Shown one piece after another: positions 40,901 to 55,900 of a stretch of 64,000 nt of DNA. Position 1 is the stretch's first letter; every line of letters starts with the position of its first letter. The stretch is from Chrysemys picta bellii (Eukaryota > Chordata > Testudines > Emydidae): the NCBI RefSeq assembly GCF_011386835.1, contig NC_088796.1, forward strand, positions 26,057,011 through 26,121,010. The letters are read 5' to 3'. The position numbers and the translations under genes are program-made. Under the pieces are notes generated by a model, which had not been told where the DNA came from, ran no database searches, and saw only the letters and a program-made list of their open reading frames with translations.

Positions 40901-43900
40901 AGGCCCTTATACGAACATGGGTGAAAACTGAATGAGTATTAATGTATCCAACTCCCTCTGTGGGCCTGCTTGGTTCCTCTTTCTTGTCCGATGGACAAAA
41001 ATAAGGTGCCTACATTGGTGGCAGCACAAAGAGTATGGGTTATCCTAGCTAAGAGGTACCAACTTCACCCTTGCCATCACGCAAAAGCACATATCTGGGT
41101 AACCCAGACTTGCAAACTGGGGAAAAAAACACCTATAATTTGGAAGAACTGGCTGAGCATGGGTATCATATGTATTTCCCAATTGGTCAGTGATGAAAGC
41201 TTTTTCCCTTTTCTAACACTAAAACAACAATATGACCTGCCACACTCGGTGAGTGGCAGTGCTTACACCTAAAACATTTGCAATGTATCAGTTTGGTCTG
41301 TATACAGTAAGACTGCCGATAGCTCAGTGGTTTGAGCATTGACCTGTTAAACCCAGGGTTGAGAGTTCAATCCTTGAGGGGGCCACTTAGGGATCTGGGG
41401 CAAAATCAGTACTTGGTGCTGCTAGTGAAGGCAGGGGGCTGGACTCTATGACCTTTCGGGGTCCCTTCCACTTCTATGAGATAGGTATATCTCCATATTA
41501 AAGCTACTGGAAACCTTTGAAATACTTTATAAACTCCCCAGGCCCATGTCCTCTATGTATGCCTTACTAAGGAAGAGGAATTTGATTGGTCTGGAGTTCT
41601 CTGCAAAAGCATGGGGAGTTGTCACAGCCTTTCAAAGAACCCCAATGGCAGAGCATATTATAGAATGTTAAAAGTGCTTCTGTGGATCTCAGGCTATGCC
41701 TGACACAGCAAAAGATTCTATTCAAAACATATTGGACGCCATAAAGGTTGTGCAAAATGGGGGCCTTTCCTTTGATATTTGTTGGCACTGTAATAAAAAG
41801 AAAAAGGAATCCTGATGCATATACTGCGAGATTGTCCTATACAGAGCTATGGAAAAAAGTGGATATGAGTGAGTGAAAACAGTGCTTGGCTTCAGCAACC
41901 AAACCTCAGCTGAAAATTATATCCTAGGTTATGTACTGGGTTTAAGTCCACTACAAAGATTTTGGTTCTTGAGAGCTGCAATGACTACCAAGCTCATGAT
42001 TTTATAAAAATAGAGGAGTAAGCTTACGCTCAAAATAGAGCAGTGGAATTCAGACTGTCTGAGTTAGCAGAGAAAGAAAGAATGACTTATTGACACAAAG
42101 ATCAATTATATGAATTCAAAGAAACGTGGGCACCATTTATTGATATAGTTGGATAAAGAATGCTGAGATATTGAATTTCAACCCAAGGACAAACACAAAT
42201 TGCTGCACTGGAGAGTTTAAAGCAGCGCAGCTGCACTGGTGCAGCTGCACTGCTGTAGACTCTCTAGCATAGCCGCTCTAAGCCAACAGGAGAGAGTTCT
42301 CCTGTCTGCTTAATTACTCCAGCCCCAGCGAGTGGCAGAAGCTATGTCGGTGGGAGAAGCTCTCCTGCTCACATGGCACTGTCCACACCGGTGCTTGTGT
42401 CAATATAACTTATGTCACTTAGGGTGGTGATTTATTCACGCCCCTGTGCAACATGGGTTATTTCGACATAAGCTGTAGTGTAGGCATAGCCTTAGAAAGG
42501 AATAATCAATTATACAAATACAAAATTGGAAATGACTGCCTAGGAAGGAGTACTGCAGAAAAGAATCTGGGGGGATTATAGTGGATCACAAACAAAATGT
42601 AATACTGTTGCAAAAAAGAAAAAAAAGCGAACATCATTCTGGGGTATATTAGGAGTGTTGTAAACAAGACATGAAAAGTAATTCTTCCACTCTACTCAGC
42701 ACTGATAAGGCATTAGTTAGAATAATGTATCCAGTTCTGGGCACCACACTTTGAGAAATATGTGGGCAAATTGGAGAAATCCCAGAAGAGAGCAACAAAA
42801 ATTATTAAAGGTCTAGAAGACATGACCTACAAAGAAAGGGTGAGAAAAAAAAAAAGGGTTTGTTTAGCCTGGAGAAGACAAGACGGAAAGGGAACATGAT
42901 GATAGTCTTTATCAAGAAGAGGCTCATTACTCTCTTGATAAATTGGAGGAGTGAAATCGTTCTCCTTATTCAGCAAGGACGGGACATGAAGTAATGAGCT
43001 TAAATTGCAGCAAGGGAGATTTAGGTTAAACATCAAGGAAAATTTTTTAACTGTAGTTAAGCACTGGAACAAATTAGCTAGGCAAATTGAGGCATCTCCA
43101 TCATTGGAGGTTTTTAAGAACAGGTTAGACAAATACCTGTCAGGGATGGTTTAGATAATACTTAGTGCTGCCTCAGTACTGAGGACTGGACAAGTTGACC
43201 TATTGATGTCCCCTTACAGTCCTAACTTTCTATGATTCTATCATAGCTCAAATCATGTCAGACTTCCATTCCACCTGACCTCTCTGCTTTTTCCCCTCCC
43301 TCGTCCAACCCTACCCTCTCCTTTCCATTTTTGCCTATTTGTGTATGTCTTTTTACTATTATTATTATTATTATTAATATTTTATTTTTATATTTACCCC
43401 CACTCTAACATGTTATATCTCTGTAATACTGTCTGCCTTTGTATTATCTGGTCTTGAAGCTTTGACAAGTTGTAAAGTTGTGTAGCTGCATAATTTTATC
43501 GGATATCCTGTGAAATGTGCAGTATTTGGTGACAAATACAAGCTGTAAGTAGTTTACCTTTTTGCATTTTTATTTTTTTTTAGGAAAATTTAAAAAAAAA
43601 TCATAAAACCTCCCATATAACCCCTGTCCACTCAGCATATCTGAGAACTACTCCTTCTCCTAAGACATGAGTGGCTGTCCTCAAAAGGTAGCCATGTAAA
43701 GATTCTGGAGTACTTCTTTCCTCCTTCCTAACTCTCTATAAATACACCAGGAGTGAACACCAGGGGAGGAGAAGAGCTATTTCATCTAGAGGACAGTGCT
43801 GCTACAAGAACAAGTGGGTATAAATGGGCCATACATAAATTTAAGCTGGAAATTAGAAGGAGGTTTCCAACCATCCGAAGAATGTGTTTTGGAACAGCCT

Positions 43901-46900
43901 TCCAATAGGATTAGTAGGGGCAACCTAACTAGTTTTAAGCTGGAGCTTGATAAGTTTATGAATAGTATTATCCAAGAGGGTTATCTGCAATTCTGGGAAC
44001 TGGACTCAATGAACCAGGAAGTCCATTCCAGATAGTCTACTTGCTCACCAAATGGATTTTCAGCTAGAATTTTTTTATTTAAAACAAAACAAATTCCTCC
44101 TTTAACTTTACAACTTCTGTAATAATTGTCCTTTGGTTTTTCAAATGTATTTAAAAAGTCTTCTGGACTCAATTTTTATTCCTGAGCAAATTTTGATTTC
44201 AAGATAGCAGCTCTGAAAAAAATCTTTTACAAATATGCTAACAGCATGTTAACTACAGCAGAGAAGTATGAACAGCGTTGCCAGAATATTGTGCAAACAT
44301 CTGAAAACTGAAAAGATGAACACTGCACCATTTTTCCCTTGCCTTTTGCTTTGGTTTCTTGAAGAGCCCTCTTCCACAGATCCACAGATTCTTCGTATGA
44401 GCCTAAAAGAAACTGCTCCTCACCTTTAAAAAAAAATACATCAACAAAATTACAAGGTATTCACATCTTTTCACACATACAAACACATAAATCTATATCT
44501 GTTTCTATTTCAGTTCAAATCTTTGCCTGTTATTAAATACATGATTTTTAAACACCATATCAGAGAAGCTGTCATAAATGATAGCACAATTCCACAGCAG
44601 CTACTACATGTGCAAATTTCTCAATCTCTGGAAAACCACTCTTATTCCAGCCAAATGACACTTTGGTGGCAGGGGCGAAAATAATAATTCTGAACTACAG
44701 ACTTTTCTGGGTAAACATTTTTGACTGCTAATTCACTATTAAAGTGGAATTAAAATTGGTTACAACCTCTTGCCACAAAGCTTTCATAAACTTTCACTTT
44801 TTAGCAGACTAACAGTAAATTCAGAAATACTAAGTGTAATCAAAAACTTTATGGTTCAAAAACGTATCATTTTATTCATGGTGATAAGCATTTCCTGTTA
44901 CTTTTTCAACTTTCACATCACCTTCTTTGTTGTTTTAGTAATAAATAATAATAGCTCAAATTTATATAATAGTCCCTTTCATTCCAAAAGGCAAATCTCC
45001 CAATGAAATCAACTGGATTTTGCCTGCATGAGAACGATAGCGCCCTATTTACACATCATTGAAATGTTGTGGGGTAATTGGTGGAAGCCAAGTGAACAAC
45101 CAGCATAACAACGGGAGGATGGAACCTTTTTGCCAAAGACAACCATAATCAGCAAACTCCTACTCTGGGGGAAAGTGGCATGGAACTTTGAAAACAAATC
45201 GATGTTTGTAAGGTCTCAGCTGAGAAACAAATATACAGTGAAGTGCCCAGAACTCCATTTATCTACCTCAGAAGAGACAAAGCTGTCTCAACCTTGTCAG
45301 GATTCAGATTTGTGATACTAGGATGCCTATATATTTCAAACTTGATTCAGCAAACTGAAGTCAATGGAGTTTTTCCATTGAGTTCAACGGGTTTTGGATG
45401 AAGCCTGTTTAAGCCACTAAACCATACGCAGAAATACTATTAGCCATAAAATATTAAGATGCTTTAGTTGTGAGTCCTCAGAAGTTTGATGAATTCCTAC
45501 TATAACTATCTCAGCAAATAAATTACAGATCAAGTCAGTTATTAATTACAAATAAGTTGTACCTAATCTAATATTCAGTCCATACAACTGTCATCTGATT
45601 ACAGTTCCTTCCAATGTACTAACCAATCACAGAATTGAGCTTCCGGGTTTGTTCCAAGGTCTCTCCTGAAGACTGCAGGACTGCCTGTATATGACCCAGA
45701 AGTTGTGCAACAATGGATTCTTCATGTGCAATCTTCATTTCAGTTAATGACTTGCCATCCTTAGATATTTTTCTGTTTAGCTGAGTCTGATACTGAAGCA
45801 CTTGTTTATATAATAACCGCCACAATATCATCAACCTGCAGATCAAAAAGTAGTATATTATCACTGACAAAAAATACAGGTTAGTTGAAACAGAGGGATA
45901 ATTCTGTCTTATTCCTCAAACTTACTTGTTACTTTGTATATTATATTACAGCTAAAGTAATATTTTCTTCAATATTTCCACCATAATTTGATTTTCAGCT
46001 CTATATTTCACCAATTATATTTATAATTTTTTCATTAATATTTTCATCTATTTTCTTGGATAGTCTTAAGAACCATATTTTATGCTATTGTTTTTCTTTT
46101 GTCTACTAAATTTATTATTGTACAGAATGTTTATTAATAATTTACAGCTTTTAGTGTTTAGAAGAATCACCCTAACTCATGTACCCAGGTGTTGCTCCCA
46201 CACTGTTATTTGTTTTATTGAACTTAGTACAAACATAACAGTACCTTTGTCAAATAAACAAATATATGACACTGTATTTCACTCTAATAGCATGGAATTA
46301 CTATGCCTGCTTCAATAAATTACCACAATTTTTTCAGAGTACAAAGTGGAGATTATATAAAATGCTGCTGTAATTCTTCTCTAACAAAACAATGAGAAAG
46401 TAATTAAATCCAGTTTTTAAAAAGTTTTTAATGCACATTAACAATCATACCTGTTTTCTGGCTTTTCACCAAGTTTTACTGCCTGAGGAGGTATCTTAAC
46501 CAGAGAATTCAGTGAGCAAAATTTCTGAGCACTGCTCCCATCAAGAACTTGAAAAATAGGCACAACCAGGGAGTCAAGCTCTACAGCACTGTTAACATCA
46601 GAGGATGCAGACATTATTTCATAACAAGGTGTGAACTTCCCATTTAGACTATGTGCAACCATCTTCAGCAAACAGAAGCACCCCAAAAGGTATTCTGAGA
46701 ACAACTGATCTTGGTGCTGAATAAGCATCAGTTTTACAGTCTGTGATGTCAGCTTTACCAAATGCCCAACTGTCTGTCTGTCTCTCACATCCCAGTACAG
46801 GACAGTTAAACACTGCTGAAAATGTTTTAAGATAGCATGCATCCATAGCTTATATTTTTCAGACTTGTTTAAAAATGCATCATGGGTTAGTAAAGGGCTT

Positions 46901-49900
46901 TTAATGAACTGGAGAATGTTGAAAAGGTGGGTAATGCAACCTATTGTGTAATTCAACAGCATATCTTTTTCTTGCACATTTTTTGAAATCCCTATCCCCC
47001 AGGCTGCAAGAAGGTTTTTCTGAATTGAATTTAGTTCCGTAGATAGATCATCTTTTGCATCAGTATCATCTTTTGCATGAACAGTGTCAAACATTGATGC
47101 AAATTCCAACCGGCCTTGATCAGCTTTACTGAAAAATGAATTTGGTCCCTGGCTGCAGAAAGTAGAAGAGTTATTTTGAAACTGCTTGTCATCATCAGAT
47201 TTGTCTTCATAATCCTAAATCAAAGGGAAAAAACATATGTAATCTGATTTGTATCTATTTTCCTGAAAGCAAGTCTAGTGAAAGAGGCACAGTGAAGATT
47301 AACAGGCCTTATATATGAAACCTCTATCCATTCTAAACCATCTAACATTCAAAAAGCAATTAGCATAGAGTGTGTATCTAGAGTAAAAAGCAACAGAGGG
47401 TCCTGTGGCACCTTTGAGACTAACAGAAGTACTGGGAGCATAAGCTTTCGTGGATAAGAACCTCACTTCTTGCATCTGAAGAAGTGAGGTTCTTACCCAC
47501 GAAAGCTTAGAAGTACTGGGAGCATAAGCTTTCGTGGATAAGAACCTCACTTCTTGCATCTGAAGAAGTGAGGTTCTTACCCACGAAAGCTTATGCTCCC
47601 AGTACTTCTGTTAGTCTCAAAGGTGCCACAGGACCCTCTGTTGCTTTTTACAGATTCAGACTAACACGGCTACCCCTCTGATACTATCTAGAGTAGAGTC
47701 TGTGGACTCTACTCCCCACACCATTTGCTGCCCCAAATAGTAAGGCTCAGAATGTGGGTAAAGGGGAATTTGCTTCTACAGAAGAGATCTTCAAAAGCAA
47801 AGTACACAGCAGATTTGAAAGGCTGCATGGCGAGTTTGACACACAGCCATTCTTCCTAAAGAGATGTTAAGATTTATGAGGTAGACAAATAGCAATACAT
47901 GTCAAAGCTTAAAACTCAGGATTCTGAATAGCAACAGAAAGTGACTTAACAACCTGTATATTATTAGCATGCATTTTTGGAAAAGTAAATTAATTTCTGA
48001 AAAAATCATTTATTTTAAGATGATGTTTGAAAACCATTAACATCCTGCTAAAATGACTGATAAGAAAATCAGTGCATTTTCTAGAACCTATAAGCCAAAA
48101 TAAAATTAAAATTCTTCCTAAGAATTTGTTTAATGTAAAATCATTTAAGCAAATTTAGTAAGAGTATAATATTCAGAATATGACTTAAAATAGAGCTCAG
48201 GATAATTAGATTTTTTTTCCATATTCAGAATTGCCTAAATTAGATCAGATGCATTAATTATACAGTAAATAGAAAAGTGCTGTTAAATACCTGTAAATCT
48301 GCTGCTTTCTCACTCAGTTCTGCTGTTTCTTCTTCTTGCAGAAGAAGAAATTTTGGAATGGTAGAAAGGGTAGAATTTTGGTTTCGATGTTGTTTCAATA
48401 GGCTAGCTTTTAAAGAAGACAAGGATCGCAACTGCAGCCTTTTCCCTTTAGACTGTAAAAGACAAAAGTAAGAGAAACTACTTTCATATTATTACGTATT
48501 TGTCTGTCTCTGGTAACACCCACAACATGATAGATACTTTCCAAACATAAAAGAAATTATTCCTGACCTAATGAATTTACAATCCGAGAATCAAACAGGC
48601 AAATACACAAAGGACTAGGGGAAAGAGGCATATCCTAAATAGACTGGAGACGGTATCTGGCAACGTCTTCAAAATGCAATGTTGTAACAACACCAGCCAA
48701 TTGGTTTTTTCCCCTACATATCATGGCAGAAGTGGGTCTTCAGGAGGGATTTGAATGCATGGAAGTAACAGACTGACAGACTTAGTATGGATAGTCTATG
48801 CATACAAGGCAGTGGAGAAGAAGGTGCAGAAATGATTGTGGGAGAAGTGGACCATCACAGATCATTGTGCGGGCTATGCCTTGTACCCCTCCACAATCCC
48901 TCATTCCTAGTGATAGAACTGTGGCTCCGCTTCACTCAAAGGAGACTCCTGCAATTCTGTCACTCGGACTGTATACCTAGGCTTCAGCAGGGCCTATTTT
49001 GCTTGGCTTCTTGTACAAGTCTTCTCTCAGGAGCTCTAACAAGAAAATATATGCAATGACTCAGCTCAAGCTCTTCAAAATGAAGTATTATTTATTAGCC
49101 AACAGGAACACAGTATTCAGAGAAATGGATTACAATAACGAAGAAGGCTTAAACATATGACTATTAACCAAACTTCATTCTTTCCTTGTAAGTTGTGGGT
49201 GAGATCCACTCAGCCTAGACGTTCCTACTCTTGGGCTGAGACAGATAGTCAGCCAGTGCAGCATTCTCTCAGTCTCTCTCTGTCAGAGACTAACCTCCAC
49301 CGCTTCCTCTCTAGGCAGGGGTCTTTAATGGATTAGAGTCTCTTTGATCCTAAGTATCAGAGGGGTAGCCGTGTTAGTCTGAATCTGTAAAAAGCAACAG
49401 AGGGTCCTGTGGCACCTTTAAGACTAACAGAAGTATTGGGAGCATAAGCTTTCGTAGGTAAGAATTTGGTAATTCTACAGGCCACTTTCCTCAGATCCCA
49501 CTGAGGAATACACTAAGAAACTGCACCATCTACTCAGGACACTCCCTACACTAACACAGGAACAAATCAACATACCCTTAGAGCCCCGACCGGGGTTATT
49601 CTATCTACTACCCAAGATCCACAAACCTGGAAATCCTGGACGCCCCATCATCTCGGGTATTGGCACGCTCACTGAAGGACTGTCTGGATATGTGGACTCC
49701 CTACTCAGACACTACGACACCAGCACTCCCAGCTATCTCCGTGACACCACAGATTTCCTGAGAAAACTACAATGCATTGGTGACCTCCCAGAAAACACCA
49801 TCCTAGCCACCATGGATGTAGAGGCTCTCTACACAAACATCCCACATACAGATGGAATACAAGCTGTCAGGAACAGTATCCCTGATGATGACACAGCACA

Positions 49901-52900
49901 ACTTGTTGCTGAGCTCTGTGACTTTATCCTCACGCACAATTATTTCAAATTTGGTGACAATATATACCTCCAGACCAGTGGCACCGCTATGGGCACCCGC
50001 ATGGCCCCACAATATGCCAACATTTTTATGGCTGACCTGGAACAACGCTTCCTCAGCTCTCGTCCACTCATGCCCCTTCTCTACCCACGCTACATTGATG
50101 ACATCTTCATCATCTGGACCCATGGGAAGGAGACCTTAGAAGAATTCCACCATGATTTCAACAGCTTCCACCCCACCATCAACCTCAGCCTGGACCAATC
50201 TACACGGGAGGTCCACTTCCTAGACACCACAGTACAAATAAGCGATGGCCACATTACCACCACCCTATACCGAAAACCCACCGACCGCTACGCCTACCTT
50301 CATGCCTCCAGCTTCCACCCCGGACACACCACACGATCCATCATCTACAGCCAAGCGCTGAGGTACAACCGCATCTGCTCCAACCCCTCAGACAGAGACC
50401 AACACCTACAAGATCTTCACCAAGCATTCTCAAAACTACGATACCCACACAAGGAAAGAAAGAAACAAATCAACAGAGCCAGACGTGTACCCAGAAGCCT
50501 CCTGCAACAAGACAGGCCCAAAAAAGAAACCAACAGAACTCCACTGGCCACTACCTACAGTCCTCAGCTTAAACCTCTCCAACGCATCATCAGTGATCTA
50601 CAACCCATCCTGGACAATGATCCCTCACTTTCACAGACCTTGGGAGGCAGGCCAGTCCTCGCCCACAGACAACCCGCCAATCTTAAGCATATTCTCACCA
50701 GCAACCACACACCGCACCATAACAACTCTAACTCAGGAACCAACCCATGCAACAAACCTCGATGCCAACTCTGCCCACATATCTACACCAGCAACACCAT
50801 CACAGGACCTAACCAGATCAGCTACAACATCACCGGCTCATTCACCTGCACGTCCACCAATGTTATATATGCCATTATGTGCCAGCAATGCCCCTCTGCT
50901 ATGTACATTGGCCAAACTGGACAGTCACTACGCAAGAGGATAAATGGACACAAGTCAGATATCAGGAATGGCAATATACAAAAACCTGTAAGAGAACAGT
51001 TCAACCTCCCTGGCCACAAAATAGCAGATGTAAAGGTAGCCATCTTATAGCAAAAAAAACTTCAGGACCAGACTCCAAAGAGAAACTGCTGAGCTCCAGT
51101 TCATTTGCAAATTTGACACCATCAGATCAGGATTAAACAAAGACTGTGAATGGCTATCCAACTACAGAAGCAGTTTCTCCTCCCTTGGTGTTCACACTTC
51201 AGCTGCTAGCAGAGCACCTCACCCTCCCTGACTGAACTAACCTCGTTATCTCCATACTGATTTATACCTGCCTCTGGAAATTTCCATTACTTGCATCTGA
51301 AGAAGTGAGGTTCTTACCCACGAAAGTTTATGCTCCCAATACTTCTGTTAGTCTTAAAGATGCCCCAGGACCCTCTGTTGCTTCTTTGATCCTAGACTCA
51401 AGCCTGGGAAAATAAACCCGCTCGTCTGCCTTGGGCCAGGCAGATGAGGATTTCCCATTTAATAGCTCCCCCACAGTTCTGTTGAAGACCCTTGATATTC
51501 CCTCTGGAGGGATCCCATCTCTGTCATTGTTTCATTTCCTGTTTTGATTAAATCCATGCAGTCATACAGAATAATATCAAATAGATAAACTGAGACACAT
51601 GTAATTCTCCTAGAAATAATACAGAAGTCTCCCGCATTCTCCACATAGACAAACACCTGTGGGAGAAGTAGTGTGTCAAGGCTGCCATCCCTAGCAGTGC
51701 GGATGAGACAGGGGGCAATGAAAAAAAGAGACAAGGACTAGTATGCTGGGAAGGTCAAGGTTATGTAGGCACCTGGATGGCATGGGGGAAAAAAAGCTTG
51801 AATTTCATGTAATATAGGAGGAGCTGCCAGTGGAGGAATTCAAAGAGATGGACAACATGGTTAGAATAACAAGTAAAGAAACCAATCTGGTAATTGTATT
51901 TTCTAAATACTGGAGGTATCACGAAGTCTGAGGGGAGGAAGATGTTACAATAATCAAGATGGAAGATCATCAGATAGCCTGAACAGATGTTTTAGTTGTA
52001 GGGATAGAAGGAAGAGATCAGATCCCTGGAACAGCTCGCATAAGTGGGAAAATGGAGAATAAGTGATCAAAGTTGATCTTCAGATTCTAGGCCTTACCCT
52101 GCAGCTATGATGTAGGGTGTTTTTGATTTTTTTTTTTTTTTTTTTTTTAAGTTTTTAAGATCTCAAATAAGGGCTCTACTTCTGATTCACTTCTTTTAAT
52201 ATGTGTTTTCCTATTCAACAAATGTAAACTGAAATACCAAAAAAAAAAACCCTTGACAATTATAAGGTCACAGTAACGTAATACTTTTCTTTCTATGCCT
52301 CTATATGGTTTTGCGTGCGGTGTGTTAATAAATCTGGACATATCTATACCCTGACTGATATGTTCTTGCTCATTAGCACTGGGAAATTTTACGTCCAGGC
52401 TGACTGCTCTTCCAACTAGCTTGCTTATAACTTCATCTCCCTGCTAGATATTCTCAGTTTATCAAACCACAATGAACCTATACCACCACATATTAAACTT
52501 AATTTAATTTCAAACTCCTCTTCTCTTCCCACCCCCAAATCCGTCAGTAATCATTCTCTCATCCTATTTGATTTTGTTCTTCCTAAACTGGTAACAACTG
52601 TCCTCTTCATTCACTAACATACATGGTGCCCTTAGTCCTCTTTCAAAGAATCTTTCTCCTCTTGATCTCTCAGTTGATCCCATACATAGTTTTACTGATA
52701 CCTATAATTCCATCCCTTCTTAGGCTCTTAACAAAATTGCACCCCTAAATTCTCACATCCTCTCCCACTGTTCCAATTTATCCCAGTAAATAGATCATCT
52801 CCATAAACTCAAGTATACTTGCTGGCACCTGCAAACAGGTTTCAGTTTCCATTGGGATATATGGAAATCCCGTCTTATGCTTAACATCGAATGAGTCTTT

Positions 52901-55900
52901 GTGGGGGGCTGGAAATAGGGCTGAAAGGTCTGTCAGTTCTAAGTTTTTCGTTCAAACTTAGCCCCAGTTGCTAGTGACTGAAAACTATTACCCTCCAATA
53001 GCTGTTGATCTATGTGAAATGAGTTGAGGGTTTCAATCCAGTTGCTATGGAGTTCAATGGAGTGATAATGTTCACAGTACAACTAGAAACTTCGTTGACT
53101 GTCTTGACAGAGACCAAAGACTGAAAATGATAAGGAAGCAAAATTACCTTCTTACTCACTAGAGATGGCCTATCCAGAACAGGGTTGAGGTATAACAACT
53201 CACTGTACTGCCATTTTTTGTTCTCCATGGGCACATAAGAAAATTCAGTTTCACTTAAATTCAGAGCCTGTTTTTCAAATCACTGCCATTCTAAGTCTGT
53301 CTCAAAACCTTCCTCCACAGAGCACTGAAAGGAATATATCATGATTGTCCTTTCAAAGACTAAAAAGGCACATGACTCCACTGTTGCCGTTGAAAGCATT
53401 TTGTAATACTCTGTTTGAAAGAGATTATAATGTTTACTATTTTCTCCTTTTGACTAAAAATTCATCATTTAAAAAAATCTCTAATGTAAAAAAACAAAGA
53501 AAACAACAACCACCCAACCCAACAGTACCTTCGGTGTCATCAGACTCTGATGTATCTTTTCAAGCCTCTGGGCTGAATCAAGTAGAAGTGACCTCATAAC
53601 TCCAGATGGTAAAAGATTATCAGAAAACCTAAGTACTGTAACCATATACCCATCAGAGACAATAAGGTAGGGTAATCTTGAGTGTGACGTTACAGAAAAT
53701 CTTTGTCTCATTAGATCACTTTCAGAGGCGGATGAACCAAGAGAATGACTAGAATCTTGAGACACAGACTGTTGCAGTCTAGCAAATAAAATAAAAATAT
53801 ATCAGAAAAAATAAACAAGCAAATATCATATGCAAAATTATTAAATGAAAATATCAAACATACATATTTTGTTTAAAAAATATTTTTTTTTGTAATTTAT
53901 ACAATTTTTCTCGAAGGGTAAAGTTTAAACAAGAAGTGCACAAATGCAAGATGACAAAATAATAATGTAAGCAATTTAACACCAAGTTGGAAGTTATAAT
54001 AATATAACATGACATAATACAGAAGTTAAGCTTAACAGAAAAATGTGAAAATACGAACTGGCCTTTTTTAACCTTAATTAGCTACTATTACAGCAAAATA
54101 TTGACATCTTGAATTTTGTTATGTAGACCTATCATATAGTAACATATCAATTTATGGTCCTCTATATGGTTCCAATTCTGCAAAGATTTATGCAAATACT
54201 TAACTTTATGCATTATCAGTAGACCCACTGAGACTAATCAGAAGTTAAGTCCATGATAAATCTTTGCAGGAGGGGGTTTTAAATGACTACTAATAAAAAT
54301 CATGTATGTTAAGTAATGAAGAAAATTAGTATTTTGTATCTATTTTTAAAATAAACTCCTCAGCCATTCTACAACAATAATTTTTAAATACAGCACACAG
54401 GACCTAGTCCTGTAGAAAAGATTCCCATTGAAGTCCATGGGCCCTGTACTTGCACATGCATTGTAAGATTGGATCCATAGCATTTCCAAATTATAAGTGA
54501 AACATTTGGTTATTCCCAATTCTTGACAGTTAAAATGTTAGGAAGTCCTCTAAAATTTAAATAGCTAAATGTATGAATAAACAGTGGTATTACAATTAAA
54601 AATAGTCTTTCACATATCATATCACCTAGCTCCTATATAGGTCTTCATCAGCTGATCTTAAAGTACTTCAACAAAGGAGACCAGTATCACTATTCCCATC
54701 CTAGAGATGGGAAAACTGAGGCAGAGATGAAAGTGACCTGTGCAAGGTCATCCAGTAGTCTAGTAGCAGAGTCTGGAATAGAACCCAGGTGTACTCTACT
54801 CAGTAGGCCACTCTGCCTCCCCTATATAGAAGACAAAAATCTGATTTTTAAATCAGCCAACGAAAGTGTGCACTGCAATATCATTTGCAAGTATGTAACT
54901 TCAAATTCTTTTAAGTTATTGGCCAGCAATGTTTTTTCTACATCTATATGTAGAAAGTTACAAGACGTTTTTAAAGCCAGTAGCAAGATAGTAACGGACT
55001 TAGCATTAGGGAGCTCGGTAATGTAGTGGATTAATGTGCTATCTTTTCATCTGTGGAGATGTGGGTTCAAAGTTAAGGTCACAAGAGAAAAGAAGTTTCT
55101 TGGTTTCAAACAAATCACTAAAAATGCTTCACATCCTACCACAACAGACACACTGCTCAAACTACGACAAAACCTGGAATAACACAGTTGATCTGCCTTA
55201 GATATGATGATGGTAGGCATCTTAGAAACACTATATATAGATTAAAGTAGAAAAGGATTGAAATGCACTGGTACAGTAGTGTGCGACAATACCTGGCTAT
55301 AATCCATCAGTGCTAACAGTCAGGATCTTTCATTAATCAGATTCACAGAAAAAGTATTTTAAAGATTCTTTTATGCATTGATATTTTGTAACTACCTGTA
55401 ACTTGTAATTAAGGTTAAATAAAATTTTATATTGCACGTGTGATTTCTTGTTATACATGTTATAAGTGCCTTTTGTTCATTTTCAAGAAGCAATTTTCAA
55501 TAGCGATATACACTACTTAATACAAATGCATGCACAAGTGCACTTCTTATATGAGTGAGAAACTGCATGTGAAAAATAAGGTTCTGGGCTTGCAAAAGGC
55601 TGTTCAAATATAACTAGCTGCTTTGTTTAGATACCCTACTTTCACATACAATTGCTGTAATTTCATATTCAATCTTGGAACTCTCACAATTTGAAAGTTA
55701 CAGTAAATTAAATTCTTGAGCCGCCAAAGTTATCCTTGAATTAAAAATTAATCCAAGTTTTTAACATTTACAAAAAGTGAATTTCTTCCATCACCATAAA
55801 ACAACATGCAGGTTTTAGGTAATGTTAATCTGTGAAATATTTAAAAATTTAACCAGTCCTAAAAGTCACAAATAATTTATACTTACAGTGCCACAATGCC

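Larger units (their letters stand above)
49341..51394 (+). mobile_element. Penelope-like retroelement, 5'-truncated
   Basis: Element 49,353-51,382 between exact 12-bp duplications TCTTTGATCCTA (49,341-49,352 and 51,383-51,394). The left end is an inverted copy of the right end (GTATCAGAGGGGTAGCCG, AGGGTCCTGTGGCACC versus the GACCCTCTGTTGC end), the usual Penelope arrangement. Between them is one long reading frame for RT plus GIY-YIG endonuclease. Confidence 0.92.

Noticed and set aside
41311..41385. tRNA gene
   Set aside because: A and B boxes are present but there is no proper acceptor stem, and it continues into a CR1-like SINE tail.
47385..47684. CRISPR-like repeat array
   Set aside because: Repeated blocks are inverted hairpins of a retroelement with target duplications, in a vertebrate intron.
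49803..50943. Other frames overlapping the Penelope ORF
   Set aside because: Shadow frames; only the RT plus GIY-YIG frame carries motifs.
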